From: Glossina fuscipes
Taxonomy: Eukaryota > Arthropoda > Insecta > Diptera > Glossinidae
Direction of reading: 5' to 3'
DNA: 64,000 bases
Assembly: GCF_014805625.2 (NCBI RefSeq)
Contig: NW_023998414.1
Span: forward strand, 12,812,064-12,876,063
The notes under the pieces are model-generated. The model had not been told where the DNA came from. It ran no database searches and saw nothing but the letters and a program-made list of their open reading frames with translations. Numbering within the stretch: position 1 is the first letter of the stretch; each line of letters opens with the position of its first letter. Shown here in pieces: positions 13,495 to 26,720 of the stretch. A program made the position numbers and the translations under genes.

Positions 13495-13650
13495 CAAACT
13501 GTGAACCGATTTAACCATATTCGTCTGTTCCTCTGTCCTTCTGGCCGCAGAAATGATTTTAAATCTTTTTTGCAATGTGGCAAGAAAATTGAAAGTTCAT
13601 GCAAATACGTTAGCTTTGAAAATGGATCCCCACATACGTAGAAACCGAAG
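13495..13650. repeat. dispersed repeat family B, degenerate copy
   Basis: GTGAACCGATTTAACCATAT followed by CGTCTGTTCC, then TCTGGCCGCAGAAATGATTT and GGCAAGAAAATTGAAAG, matches block by block the opening of the better copy at 57245-57380 (GATTTAACCATG, TCTGGCCACAAAAGTGA, GGCAGAAAAATTAAAAG). Its right boundary is unclear. Confidence 0.45.
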
Positions 13651-15339
13651 ACTACATTGTTTTGAAAAGCAAAAAAAAAAAAAAAATTGAGATTATTGCA
13701 GAAGCTTGCGCGTATACTCCGTACATTGTGCTACAGAATCCTTAGAAAAATTTTAAAAATCTGTCATACCCTTTCGAAATGGAGTTCACTGTAAGATGTC
13801 CGTTTGCTTATTTCGATTTCTTTTTTTTAATAAAATTCTTGCCCAAGTTTCAAAAATAAACAAAACATATATAATATAGTATAGCAAAGTTTCGATCGAT
13901 ATTCAAGAACTTATCAGGACATATATGAAAATTACTTTAACTTGCCTTCGTGTTAGCAATGAAAAAAAACATCAACCGATATTTCAGGCACATAAGAGTT
14001 TCCGCAAATAATTAGAGAATAGGATACGACAAAGAAAGGGAAACCATAACTTCTGGAATTAAAATCGGATGAACACTGACAAGCAAGTATTATAGATGGG
14101 CTCTCTTCTTATTTTTTTGAAAGAATGCCGACTACATAGCGTCGTCAAGTCGCTTTAATAAACTTAAATATTTTATCGATATTATGTCTTCCAAGGAATT
14201 TTAAGATCTCCATATCTTCGACATTCGGAAAGTTTTTAACATTCGAAAATTACGCAGCCCATAAATAAGTATTCAGGGCGTTGAGTGCAATAGTATGACA
14301 AAGGCGAATTTTTGGAAATGTTTTTGTTTTGATTTTGATGCTGTGCGAATATAGTGGAGGTAATGGAAAATTAAAATAAACATGAGAGTAGAGTGGATGA
14401 TAGTGCAATTGTGTCGTCTGTAATTAATGATCCCGAAACTCCGCAATTGGTTGATAGATCTACTCGCTCATTTCTCAATATATCAATATGACTCAGTGCC
14501 TAACAAATTTTAGTTTTGACTCCGTCATTGGCATGAACCACCTTGCTTTATTAATAGCACACCAGTTGGAAATTCAGTAGCCTTGAATGGGTGCAAGTTT
14601 CATGATCAACATACTATTCGCGATGATAATCGTTTTGTGATTAATTTTGTGAACGAGATTTGTGACTTCAACAATAGCTTCATGTTCGGTCGTGAAAGTT
14701 AAATCACTTTTTTGCAGCATCTAATTAAACTGAGCTTATCGGGCGTCATTGCGAGGAGGCAGATCAGCATTCTTCAGAGCCCTCTGTAAGAAGACGATTA
14801 AGTTATCTGTGCGATTATTTCTCTGGTTATGTTCGTTTTTGTGTATTCATGTTTTGTACGTGGAGTGGGAAATGTCAAAAAAATTGACTTTTAAAGCCCA
14901 CGATTGGTTAGGGGGATGGTTATATCTTTCACAACTTGCCTGCAGATTGTATGGAATTGAAAGACGGAAGATTCATTTTTCCCCCGTCGCCTTAACGGTA
15001 CTGCCTATAAAATTTTGGGGTCGTTTAGAAAAAATCAAATCGAATTTCTTACATATTAAGATCTTCAGTGCCCCACAATTTAAAGAATATATAGATAAAA
15101 TTTATGTAAAGTAACAGAAAAGTGACGCTACGAGAAAACTTATTTTCCATGTTTTAGTTGATTTAAATAAAATCTTATTTAAAAAAAAAAAAAAACATTT
15201 TTTATATAATTTATTATCTGTTGAAATGAAATATAGTATAAAATATAATTCCTACGAACTTTTAACAAAATTTGTTTGCTTGTATATTAAGCGCAACATT
15301 TTAAAAGGTAAAACACCAAAAAAAAAAAATTCCATCAGA
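13651..15339. other. spacer; one 121-codon frame without ATG
   Basis: This is AT-rich sequence. The frame 14749-15114 (+) is open for 121 codons but its first codon is TTG; the first ATG is at 14872 (MSKKLTFKAHDWLGGW). It has no recognised domain and is followed by an ordinary AT-rich region with poly(A) at 15180-15195. I do not call it a gene. Confidence 0.4.
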
Positions 15340-16200
15340 TAAAATGGTTGAATGGTATGAATGAATATGGTTACATAAACACAATTGATGGACATCGCTC
15401 ATATCACTCAATTGACCAATACCACGTCACAAGCAAATCAATCTATCATATGATCTTGAACGACAAACAATTGAAATTGTGTAAGATATTTGTTGCTGTA
15501 AACATATTGCATTAGTCTATATCTAATATTTTGCACGACAAATTGGATAAAAAATAGTTTTACTCACAGATTAGATCCAAAACATATTCACATATGATGA
15601 CTTTAATTAAGAATTTGAAAATTCATTGGAATTTCTTTGTCATTGCGTACGGCGTATGGATAACACATGAATTCATCACTATGCACAGGAGTAATATGAT
15701 GAAAAGGAGAAATGCATTTTGCGAGGATAGAGAAGAGCGCCGAAGCAGCGAAGGACACAGAAGGGAAGGATTATGGCCGGTAGTTTTTGAGCTGCACATA
15801 ACAAAAACTTCATCTACAATCTTGAAAAAACTAGAAAGATTATAATAAGGAATACATGAAAAACTTCCTCCCGATTCATTCACACAAGTAGCGCAGAGAT
15901 AAAATTATATGATAAACTGAGATATGAATTGATTACGCAATCCCTACATTCTCGGAGTTTGAATCCCAGCGACTGTTGCCTACATTAAAACCTTAAAAAA
16001 TCGCTATATAATAAGCGTTTTCACACGATTAAAGAACTCGAAAAGAAAAGCGATATGTATTTTGAATCGCTCAATAAAAGTTCGTATTGTTTGAAAGGCA
16101 TAAAAAAATTGGAAAATCATTGGATTCTGTATATTACCCTAATAAGGATTATGTTGAAAAATAAAATCTAATTTGAGAGAAAAACTGAGTCTTTTATTAT
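15340..16200 (+). pseudogene. full-span but decayed mariner transposase (mauritiana-type)
   Basis: Reading across many frameshifts gives the family's blocks in order. They are an INTIDGHRS block; an HTH-like MILNDKQLKLCKI stretch followed by SISNILHDKLDKK (about 15450-15545); a degenerate central region with WITHEFITMHRSN (compare DETWIHHFTPESNRQS); HTSSAEIKLYDKLRYEL; SRSLNPSDCCLH (compare SPDLAPSDYFLF); NKRFHTIKELEKKSDMYFES; and GIKKLENHW, ending DYVEK plus a stop at 16162-16164. The 3' tail (GAGAGAAAAACTGAG) is also mauritiana-like. The third catalytic Asp of the SD block survives, but the frame is destroyed throughout. Terminal repeats were not readable. The assignment rests on knowledge of the family and was not checked by search. 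Confidence 0.8.
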
Positions 16201-18097
16201 ATACCTTCGTTGCTGATTACACTGGTGTTCAAATCAATACGATTCGATACGTAACACGACGCGCTTGAGGTTACGTAAATATTCGTCGAAAGACATTACA
16301 TATGCACATATTCATTGCAGACAAAATAAAAAAATTAATGTTAATGTAATGTAATGCCTGGGGAAGCATTCTTTTCTGCTTCGTTCGGTCGACTTCGGAT
16401 ATTAACTGAATGAAATGGTTCAACTTGCAATCTAAACCCGAAGCAGAATATAATTTATATGCTTTATAATTATCTAAAAACTGCTGCCAGTTTACATATA
16501 CAAATTAGTGATTGATAATATACGGTACGATATAACACATATTGCGATCAAAAAGTAAAACACAACCAGATCTTCTTCGACCGATCATCATGAGTGCCTT
16601 TAGTCGAGCCAGATTAGTAATACGAAATAGTATTTGAGGCTTTGGTGAACAAATTAATCTTTCTTTTTCACATCGTTTTGTAGTGGTCCTATTCACTCGT
16701 CGCTTACTTCCTACTATGAAGGGATGAATGTGAACGAGCATACCTTATTAATTAACGAAGTTATTGACAAGAAACTTTTATCGGTGCGACCAATCTAAGC
16801 AAGAAAAGACGTAAGAAAATTATATCCGGTTGTTGCCGAACTTTTATCTTAAGAAAAACACAAAAACAAGGCAAAAGAAACAAAGTTAAGTTTTGTTAGT
16901 CTGTAATAATGGATGGGGATGGATTCTTGTTTTCCCTACAAATACCATAAGATGAGCCATAGAATCAACGAGAAAATCTATATCGTACTCTTTTACTTCT
17001 ATTTGTTTACCAGAGGCCGATTGAGACTTTAAGACTTATTAACTATGTGTACACTTTATCGGGTCCTTGGAGCTTTCTTCCGTTCCTTACAGTAGTTTTG
17101 AAAACGTTTGATATAAAATGTAACATAATCTATACATGTTTGGCAAATATTTAAATGAAAAAGTTCAAAATTTCAATCAAAAAAAAAGACAACTATTTGC
17201 TAACAAATAATATTTAAACTAAATCATCTTAAATCCTTTTCCCTCCATTAGGGTGCAATCAACCGGAAAAATTTCTTTCAGGCAATAAACTTTTTTGCTC
17301 ATATTTTAAAAGATTCAAAGCATCTATTAAGCCAATAAAAGCTTGATAATCTGAAAAATCTGCATTTGTGTAGCCTTTAATCTGCTCGAAGATTACGTTC
17401 ATTTATTTGCTAGCAGTAGTTGGCAAGCAAGGAATACCTTCAGTCTTGAAGATCAAAATCTTTGCCACTTTTATCTTGGAAACAATGTGCTGTCTTTTGT
17501 GGCATTCCCCGCGCACTCTCTCTTTTATCAAAAAATGTAATAACAAATATTTCTGTATTTCATATATAATTCAACTCGATATACATTGCTCGGACTTGTA
17601 TGAATACTTTCGTCAAATATGGACAAACATTTTGGATTTCAAATAATGGAAATCAATTTCAGATGCATTAAATGCTTGCGACAAATAAATGATTATAAAA
17701 TAATATATAAAAGAAAGAAAAATTCAAGCCTAAGAAAATAAGTAAACATTAACTACAATTGTTAGAAAGTCAATGAATTATCACTGTAAAGCGAATGAAA
17801 TAGGCTGTGAGGAGGATGGGAGGGGGGGTTAAAGGGCCAATATGTGTTCGACATTCGAATATATTTCCTTACATTCATTTCATTTACATTGCTATACTTG
17901 TTTTTTTTTTTGAAAATTCTGTACTTATTTTATGTAAATAAAAGGAGAAAATTTCGAGCAGATGCATACAAGAAGTTTATACCGACACGTATTAAATCTA
18001 CTTTTTAACTTCATATACCCAAGATGCATACACACGTATATATGAATTTGCATACGGTAGCAAAGATGTCCAATTCAAATTTTAATTGATTTAATAT

Positions 18098-18102
<5 letters not shown>
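16201..18102. other. spacer without recognised features
   Basis: This is AT-rich sequence with short A/T runs. Frames of 78-79 codons at 16505-16741 (-) and 17407-17646 (+) show no known motifs. A G-rich patch (GAGGATGGGAGGGGGGG) lies at 17812-17828. Confidence 0.5.
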
Positions 18103-18148
<46 letters not shown>

Positions 18149-18548
18149 NNNNNNNNNNNNNNNNNNNNNNNNNNNNNNNNNNNNNNNNNNNNNNNNNNNN
18201 NNNNNNNNNNNNNNNNNNNNNNNNNNNNNNNNNNNNNNNNNNNNNNNNNNNNNNNNNNNNNNNNNNNNNNNNNNNNNNNNNNNNNNNNNNNNNNNNNNNN
18301 NNNNNNNNNNNNNNNNNNNNNNNNNNNNNNNNNNNNNNNNNNNNNNNNNNNNNNNNNNNNNNNNNNNNNNNNNNNNNNNNNNNNNNNNNNNNNNNNNNNN
18401 NNNNNNNNNNNNNNNNNNNNNNNNNNNNNNNNNNNNNNNNNNNNNNNNNNNNNNNNNNNNNNNNNNNNNNNNNNNNNNNNNNNNNNNNNNNNNNNNNNNN
18501 NNNNNNNNNNNNNNNNNNNNNNNNNNNNNNNNNNNNNNNNNNNNNNNN

Positions 18549-18594
<46 letters not shown>
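18103..18594. other. assembly gap (400 N) inside a poly(T) tract
   Basis: Bases 18149-18548 are N (exactly 400). Immediately left (18103-18148) and right (18549-18594) are runs of exactly 46 T. The true sequence and length are unknown. Translations through it are meaningless. Confidence 0.95.
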
Positions 18595-18595
<1 letters not shown>

Positions 18596-19576
18596 TTATC
18601 CTCTTTCCCTCATTTCCGAGCACTGCTTGCTATGTGTGTTGACAGATGATCATACATCATACAATAAATCAAATTTTAGTTTACAGATTGTCTTGTTAAG
18701 AATTCATAAAGCCAAAGTTTTCAACTCACTGTCTTTGATAAATTACTTTTGTATTAACATAGAAATATATTTATGTGAGAGCTTTTGTGTGTGTGTGCGT
18801 ATGTATGTATGTATGTGTATTTCTGTGCATTACAAATCATTTCTGCATTTATGGCAATTTAAAATTCTTCATCATATGGTAAAGATTCTAATCTTTTGTC
18901 ATACTATACATATATATATATATATATATATATGGTGGTGGGTGTGTTTGTATTCATATATTTTGTATTCAACACATGCGAAATATTTTTATATTTGTGT
19001 AACTTATTGCAAAAACACATGTAATGTTATTTTTGTATTGCGTGTCTGTGTGTATATACGCTTATATCTATGCACGTATTTATGCATATATGTTCATGTG
19101 TCTATGCATTGGTACAAATGCATGTACCTCAATTATTATTATTCTCCTTCATGCTGTTCGTTTACCACATGCAAACGACACACTTCTGGCTGCACAAGTT
19201 AATTTCTAAAGGCAAAATTTCACATAAACGCACAAAAGTCAAGACCTACCGCATAGACGTATTTACTATTGCATACTAAACCAACGGCATAGAACAATAC
19301 CAATAAAAATTGTTACTGTTGTTACTGCTGTTGTTGTTATATTTGTTATCGTTTTTATTGTTGTTGCTGATGTTATTCTTGCTGTTGCTTTGGCACCCAA
19401 CTTTATGGTATTCATGCATGGCAGTTGTATTGCACACACCGCCCAATATGTATTCAACACACATCAAAAAATGTCTACAATTGTTGCGCTTGAAAAGTGT
19501 CAGGCAATTTTATGTCAACTACTACAACTCATTCATACTGAATATGTATGTACACTAGGCATACGCATGCATTTAC

Positions 19577-19611
<35 letters not shown>

Positions 19612-21230
19612 TGGCTGCTCTGATAGAGTTTAGTGACTATTTTAGAGAAAGGATTTTCTATTTTCTGTCTTTTAATTTTTTATTTTTTTATTTTTATTTT
19701 TTTTTTTCTTTTTGCCTTTTCAAGGAACGTTTGTGTCGTTATTGTTGCTTTGTTTCTTTTCACATTCTTTACCAAAAATTTTACTTCAGTTGTCCTAGCT
19801 TTTATAACACAGAGACATGAGTACATGTCTATCTGTGAGCCTAATGTACAACGTGTACGAAAGGTCCAATTGAAAAATTCATGGAAACCATTTATGCAGT
19901 ACACGGTACTTTTTTTGGTTGGTTTGGTTTGGTAGGTTGTACTACATGCAGCATATATGCAGAAATATATAATTCTATTCTATAACCACTCCTACTTCCA
20001 AAACTAACTTTAGCAAATTAAAATGACTTGCTTTTTTGATACGGTCTGCGCCTATTAAAGTCATCTACGATATTAGCTCGTTATACGGCAAAAGTCTAAA
20101 TTTGTAGCAGACAAAAAATTTGTAATTATATTATGGGCGTGTGTAGAAAATCACGGTAATCTTTCTTCATTTCCGTTCGAAGGAGGAGTCACGCAATTGT
20201 CGCCATTAGTTACGACGAGCGCATATTAAAGCAACATACAGATGATCATATGTTACCACGATCTTTGTAAATGTTGCTTGAATTTGGGTAAGTTTGAGTT
20301 TTTTCCTTTGCAGCATCAATTCCTTGAGACTATCTTCCATTCTGATCCCATATACGTCTTTAGATTTATTCCATGCATTTCCATTCCCATTCCCGACTAA
20401 ATGCATTCAGTTGTTAGCTTGTAAGGGCCGCTATTACCTAATCTAGTCCGCACGTTTTCTTAACTCACTAGCTATTGCAATAGCGCATATCTTACTCAGC
20501 TAGTAATAGTCCGAAATAAGATTCCTCAGTCTGTCCCTTTTCGGTTCTGCTCTTCCAATATTGATTTATACGTATACACCAATCTTAACAACGATCATAA
20601 TCCCCCTTCAAGCATATACACAACATGGGAAAGTTTACAATTTCGAAATTCCTGCAAATATTTACCTAAAATTTTTGAAAATATTTATGAGACGCCGCCA
20701 TAGCTTCAGTATTCGATTCGGGTATTCGATGTTGATTATTTCTCCTACAAAGCCTGTCTCGTACGTCCGTCATAAGTGGATAGTGTTATACAAAGTTTGG
20801 TACAGTTCTGCCATTTCTACAAAAAGAGTAAATAAAGTCAGTCGCCATAGGTTATATAAATGTTGTCAAAAATGTTGTTGGGGCCTGCGCAGAGCCATCG
20901 ATTTAATTATGCCTTGCAATCCATTGCAACCACACTAATGAGCTCAATTCTTTGTCTAGAAAAGCAAGCCTTAGCGCTAAATTTTTCTTTCCAACTACCA
21001 TCAAATAAAGTTAAACAAGTAAAAAGATTATGTCCGCCTTTGCCAGAAATTTCGGCATTCTATAGTGTATAGATATCGTGCATAGAGCGGTAGTGATTGA
21101 TTGTCTTCACTTTTATACAGCTAGGGTCGCCTATAAAAATGTCTTTTTTGTTCTCAATAAGAGGTAATATCCAGTTACGTTGTAGTATGGGTGTATCGTT
21201 TAACCGATTTAACCCATTTGCAGGACCAAC
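18595..21230. other. spacer rich in simple repeats
   Basis: Contents include TG-rich DNA (18786-18830), (TA)n at 18909-18933, a TTG/TTA-rich stretch at about 19309-19388, (TG)n at 19577-19606 and T-rich DNA at 19673-19710. ORFs here are read through these repeats and are not genes. Confidence 0.6.
19577..19606 (+). repeat. (TG)n microsatellite
   Basis: About 13 TG units followed by ATGTGTGTGG. Confidence 0.93.
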
Positions 21231-21437
21231 TTGCATGACGGAACATTTAATCATTCTGCTAAATTTGAAGGGGATGTCTTCTTTTTGCGACCAGAAGATT
21301 GTTTGCCGTTCATACTATACAGACATATGGACAGACAGACGGACATACTTATATCGATTGCAAATTTGCTAATCGAAGATGAAAGCTCTCGCCCAGATTC
21401 GAAAATCGTAGAAACTCATTCCACGGCTCGCTTATAA
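21231..21437. repeat. possible dispersed-repeat fragment with GACAGACGGACAT segment
   Basis: GGACAGACAGACGGACAT followed by ATATCGATT resembles the diagnostic internal segment of families A and B (GACGGACAGAC followed by an ATCGAT-containing stretch). Flanking parts do not clearly align, so the family and the limits are uncertain. Confidence 0.3.
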
Positions 21438-24400
21438 TTCTGTAAAAACTAAAAAAGGAAAAACAAACACAAAATAATGATTTTCGTAGTAACAAAGTGA
21501 TTTCATTATTTTCATTCCATTAACTTATCAATTAGCCTCACACTGTGTACTGTGCAATTGAACGATCTGCATTGATATACCTCTCGGTAAATTGGCTACA
21601 AAATGAAAATACTTCGGCCGTATACGTGTGGACTTGTGCATCCATTCAGATGTGACTATGGGATGGGTAATGCATCATAGCTTTGAAATGCTAAATTAAA
21701 GTGAACATACATTCCATGTAATGAACAATTTATTAAGTCATTATAAGTAACTAAACATAGTTTGGAAAACAACAACAATAGCTTTATTTTAGTACATTTT
21801 CTGTACTAAGTCTTTAAAGCTTTCGCCTAAGTTTCTCTCTAGATTCTTGCAAATCATTATTACATTAAAACATTTAAATTCGATTATATAAGACTTTTAG
21901 GACGCAGTGTTCCTAAAGTCGAAATTTTGCGAAATAACGAAATGGACTCGTACTTCGCATTTATAAATTCGAAAAATACGCCGCAGAGGACCGATTAATG
22001 CCCGCAATAAGCAAGAAGCGTTAACTTATGATCCACTTCCGGTGTTTATACTTCAAAGCTCGAAAAGGCTATAATATAAACTCATACGCTTATAATGTAA
22101 TAGATTGTTGGATGGTAATGAGTTGGTTTGCGGCCATTTTGAACGGTTTTCACTGGTTGCCGCCAACTCGGCGAAACCATAGTTTCTTTTTTATGTATTT
22201 AAGCAGTTTAAAAAAAAAAAAGAAGAAAAACGACCCGTCCACTCAGAGGAATTTCCTTTCACCACTCAATCCACGAACGTTTGACTTGTATATTTACCAA
22301 AGTAAAGATTGCACACAGACCGCTCACATTGTTTAAGATTTTTGTCTTTGCTAAGTTAATAAAAAAACCAACAAAAACAATAGAAAACATACATAGACCA
22401 AACGTCCGAAACCCAAAAAAAAAAACAAAAATAAATAAATAAATAATTTATTGCTATTAATTAGCGTACAGGGTTCATATACATTTAATGAAAGACTTCA
22501 AGTTGTCAAAATTTTTAGAAAAAAAAAAAGTCGGCTGCACATTTCTTATATACCATAAATAACGCTAAAAGCTATTAGAGAAATCCAATTTTACAGCGAT
22601 GTTCAGAGATTATTAGCGGAAGCGTTCCACCTTTATGGAATACTTGCCCTTCATATATCTACACAGTCCACATTACATTGATAACCACGTATATTAAGAG
22701 GTTTGGACGAACTCTCATCACCCATCAGTGTCTTGGCTATTCCCCGTACAAGGTCATGGGCCTCCAATCAAGATGCAGAGCCCTCGTCCACATTAGAGGT
22801 TTGGACCAACTCTCATCACCCATCAGCCCTCGTCCACCGTCGACGAACTGTACTGTACTGTACTGCGGGCAAGCAGATGTAGGCAGTGTAAATGGCTCTT
22901 AATAGCGTCTTGCGACACTTCGAACGCATGTTCTTACAATTGTGAATAATTAGATAGCCTTAGATGCTAGTGCTTTTAAGTGTTTACTCTAAGAATTTAT
23001 TTCTCTGGCGAAATTAATAATAATAGTAATATGTTTAAATTTTAAATCACACAATTTTCCCGCTTCAGTTACATTGAACGAAACAATATAGAAAGCAAAA
23101 TATAATAAACGAGTAAATTTTCATATGTGTGGTCCGTCCAAAACATATCTTGCTGTTGATTTTGCGAGCTGTTATGTAGGATCCGAGTCGCAATTTTCCC
23201 AGATATGAGCTATCGACTATTGCTTATCGATTTGCCTAATCTGGTGAAACCTAGACACATAACCTTTGCAGTTAAATTAATGAATGGCGAGATTGACTTC
23301 CTAGCGCTTTTGAATGCGATTAACCTAAATACTGCTTGTAGGGCCTTTAATCACTACCCACGTGATTAAAATCAATTTACGTAGTTATAATTACGATTTT
23401 CGTAATCCCAGCACTATCGCAGTAGAGATTTTAAGGCCTTCATCAACATCACTACCCCTAATAATTGTGTCAATGCTCCGCTAAGCATATATTCTTTACT
23501 TCTCATGCTAGAGCATATTATTTCAAGCTTCGCAATTTTAATTTTTAATTCTTTTTATCATTTTCTCTTTATCGTAAGGCAGATTAAGTTTATTAACTTA
23601 CATGCTCATAATAGTTGTAGTTTAATAAGATATTGAATTAATAAACAATCATAAATTAATATCTGTTACATTCGTTTTTTATATATATCAACTGTTGACT
23701 CACGGAGTTCCATCTAAAAAAAAAAAAAATAAACCTTAAGACCAATGAAATGATTAACATTAAATTTTTATTGATTAAGTTATCATTTTTCTTCTTTAAA
23801 ATAATGAATAAAAATTACTTTCAAATATGATTAGGAACAGTCTTCCGTTTGATCATATTATAATATATAATAAGGTAAACAAAATTAAATAAGAACAGCA
23901 GCAATAACGAAAACAACAAAATTTAACTAATGACTGTCTAATATAGTCTATACGCTCTGCGTAACATTCACTATACGCTAAAGTGCACACAGTAAACTGC
24001 AGTGAAATTGTTTAAATTATCTAAATTATACTGAGGACTTGATTAAATTCACACTTATGCATAAATAGATGTAAACGTAAGCATTTTGAATAACAAATTA
24101 CGATATAATAAAGTTAATAAATTATGATTTATTTGTTATAGAGAACGTCTGCACACAAACTCAGGTAAATATGCACATGCAAACGCACGCTCCAATGTAG
24201 ACAGTAATATCCTCTTTAAAACCGGATATATATATATATATATAAATATATATATATAAATATATGTGTGTGTGTGTGTTTATGTGTGTATGTTCGTGTA
24301 TGTGTGTTTGTGCAATATCTTGAAATTATGCGTCATCTTTGATTTTGAACGATGGCAGGCAGCACATAAGGTAAGCGAACAGCGAAAGCGTTAGACGTAT

Positions 24401-25439
24401 GTTGAATAAAGTTTTAACTGAAATCTTGTTTGCATATAAACTACTTTTAAAGACTTCCATCGGCCGCACAATAGAATTTTGTTAAATTTTCAAATAACAA
24501 ATAATTGTGATTTTCTGTTCCGGTCATGATGTCAAGAATTATGAACGAATTTATTATAAGTTTTCGGAGCCGCTTAACAAAATTTAAATATTCAAGCTTA
24601 TACATATAAATATATAAATAAATTTTCATATATATATATATATATATATATACATACTTATATATATACATAGATACATATATATATATGTAGTCTACTA
24701 TGTATTTTTCATGCAGAGTTATTTAAGGTTGCGCTTTTTCAACTAATTAAGTTAGCTGCTGTGTATAGGATTAATATACTCGACATGAAATTTAATTACT
24801 TGTGACATGCTGTCATGTTTCACAGTATACAAGCATACATATATGCATATATTCATATCGCTTATAACATAGATATATGTATATAAATATGTACAAAATT
24901 TATGCATGCGTTTATTTGCGTGCGTATATGTGTTTATGTGCGCGGGTAAAGAAACCCTTTCTTTGTTTTTCTTTTTTTGTTCATTCATTTTTCCGTACTG
25001 TTTTTCAAGATGCATGAGTGAGACTTTTTGCATGCATAAAATATTAAGTGTAAAAAGGAAATTTGTGAAAAATATCTTTTTGCACAAAAATTAAAATTTC
25101 AAATGTGTATATAAGCATAATACGCGTACATATTTAATTTGAATATTTCCTCATCCGTTCGTATTAAATTACTAAAGGTTCTCTTTTTAAAAAAAAAATC
25201 ATCTTCTTTAGAATATTTTCAAATTTACTTGAATTAATCTTTTTTTCTCGTTTCACATGCAATTTTCACTTATTTGCTAATTTCAATGCGACTCTAACCA
25301 GTGAGATTTAATATTCGATATATCCTATATGGTAATTTTCGTTTAATTATCAATAAACCTTAAAAATATATTTCGTTTGTAATAACTAGAAAGAGATATC
25401 ATCATCATATCATCTTTACAATATACACATTCTCGATCA
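21438..25439. other. spacer with microsatellites and one local duplication
   Basis: There are poly(A) runs at 22209-22220, 22414-22424 and 23715-23729; (TA)n at 24225-24265 followed directly by (TG)n at 24265-24279; and (TA)n at 24628-24653 and 24660-24690. A short duplicated sequence at 22693-22860 is described separately. No gene was recognised. Confidence 0.55.
22693..22866 (+). repeat. local segmental duplication with a CTGTA tandem end
   Basis: GAGGTTTGGAC followed by G or C and AACTCTCATCACCCATCAG occurs at about 22697 and again at about 22796. AGCCCTCGTCCAC occurs at about 22781 and 22827. The second block ends in a run of GTACT units (about 22848-22865). An open frame of 74 codons crosses it, but it is a by-product of the duplication. 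Confidence 0.75.
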
Positions 25440-26720
25440 ATGTGAAAAATTATTTCAACTTAATTACGTTCCTCTATCACTGGAACTCGAAACACCATCC
25501 AGCATTTCCACAATCCCCGTATGGGTATCAAGAAAATAATCGATAGCAATCCCCTGCACAAAACACTACTTGTTTACAATTTTTCAGTTTAAGTGACCTA
25601 TTGTTATATTTACAGCAGACATAAACCTCACTTAAGACCGAACGCAGATACTTAGCGTCGTCCAGGGTATTAAATGAGTAAATTAAACTTGACATCATTA
25701 TCATCGCACGTAAGCACTTTCGAAGGTTTTAAACAAGATGGTAGATCATTAACGAATAAACTAAAATGTGAACGGCTCAAATGACTCGCCTGCGGAATAC
25801 CAGATATAACTTGTATAGACCGAGATATATAAGAATTAAATAACATAAGCTGTGAACCGACCATAGATAAATATGACTTAAATCACCAATCAAATTAGTA
25901 TCGACGTCACTACAGTACAACTTATGTACAAGTAATTCATGCTTGACACGTTCAAACGCTTTAGAAAAGTCTGTGCGAACAAGATCAAACACTTTATGCT
26001 TTGAAGTAACAAATGTGAAGAGCACTTCGGATTCGTCCGGAACCTAGTGACACATTTTATTAACATAAGTATTGTAAGAAGACTTACTCAAAGAATTAAG
26101 CATATTTTTTAACCCTCAAGTAATTGGCCAAGTCAACAAGTGATCCACTTTTTTTTTGTGTTTCTTAAAAAGTCAATTCCTTTTATTGCGTACTACTCTC
26201 AGCTTTGTGGAGAACGAAGCCCGAGAACTTTCCCTAAGAAAGTTGGGCTTAATACGAACGCATTCACATATAGCGGAATGATAACAAATAAATAACCGAC
26301 AGACTAGACACCCTTCGATGTCATCATAATTAAAATACGAAGATACCATAGAGAACGTCTGACATAATTAGATCCTTAAAAGGCAAATCGCAATTTAGCA
26401 TTCTTGGTGAATAATGGAGACGAGTTAGAGCTTGTCACTGAACTGTTTAGCAAGATCAGAATAGTTGAGTGATATACATTTTCTTCAACGTCAAATAAGA
26501 AGATACGAAGAATGGATAATGGTAGACTAACCACATAAGCTTATTAAAAGAAGTCCTAAGGCGGTTCAAGTAATGAAAACATAGTTCAAATATAGGATTA
26601 AAATAGCCATGCCCAACATTGAAATTCCAGCAAATATCGAGTAAATTAAAATCCCCTAACACTAGCAACGTATTAGCAGAAGTTACCCTATGAAAGTTCT
26701 GAATAACACTTCCATCGCTT
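25440..26720 (-). pseudogene. jockey-like LINE fragment (endonuclease and reverse transcriptase), dead
   Basis: On the minus strand, from right to left, several blocks appear. LLVLGDFNLLDICWNFN (about 26670-26620) matches the GDFNLP motif of the apurinic-like endonuclease. A linker follows with SLSKSSYNTYVNK and FTFVTSKHK. Reverse transcriptase then begins with DLVRTDFSKAFERVKHELLV (compare TDFSKAFDRVDH) and continues with VISGIPQASHLS (compare SGVPQGSHLGP), FVNDLPSC and CDDNDVKF, where a YADD or FADD box is expected. A thumb-like segment TLDDAKYLRSVLSEVYVCCK follows, fading near 25440. LINEs copy themselves by target-primed reverse transcription. This copy has stops, frame changes, a broken catalytic box and neither end. 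RT motif order is seen; the clade name is from memory of the family. Confidence 0.85.

Noticed and set aside
14749..15114. 121-codon plus-strand frame
   Set aside because: It has no ATG at its beginning and no recognised motif or splice acceptor. It is mentioned only as an open stretch.
15950..15970. B-box-like GTTTGAATCCC suggesting a tRNA gene
   Set aside because: It lies within the mariner transposase relic (the SD block), with no A box or cloverleaf around it.
18075..19202. Long open frames crossing the N gap on both strands
   Set aside because: They consist of poly-Phe or poly-Lys from the T tracts and unknown residues from the gap, so they carry no coding evidence.
20288..20313. GTAAGT ... 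TTTTCCTTTGCAG suggesting a tiny intron
   Set aside because: The distance is only about 26 bases, too short for a spliceosomal intron in flies, and the flanking frames are not convincing.
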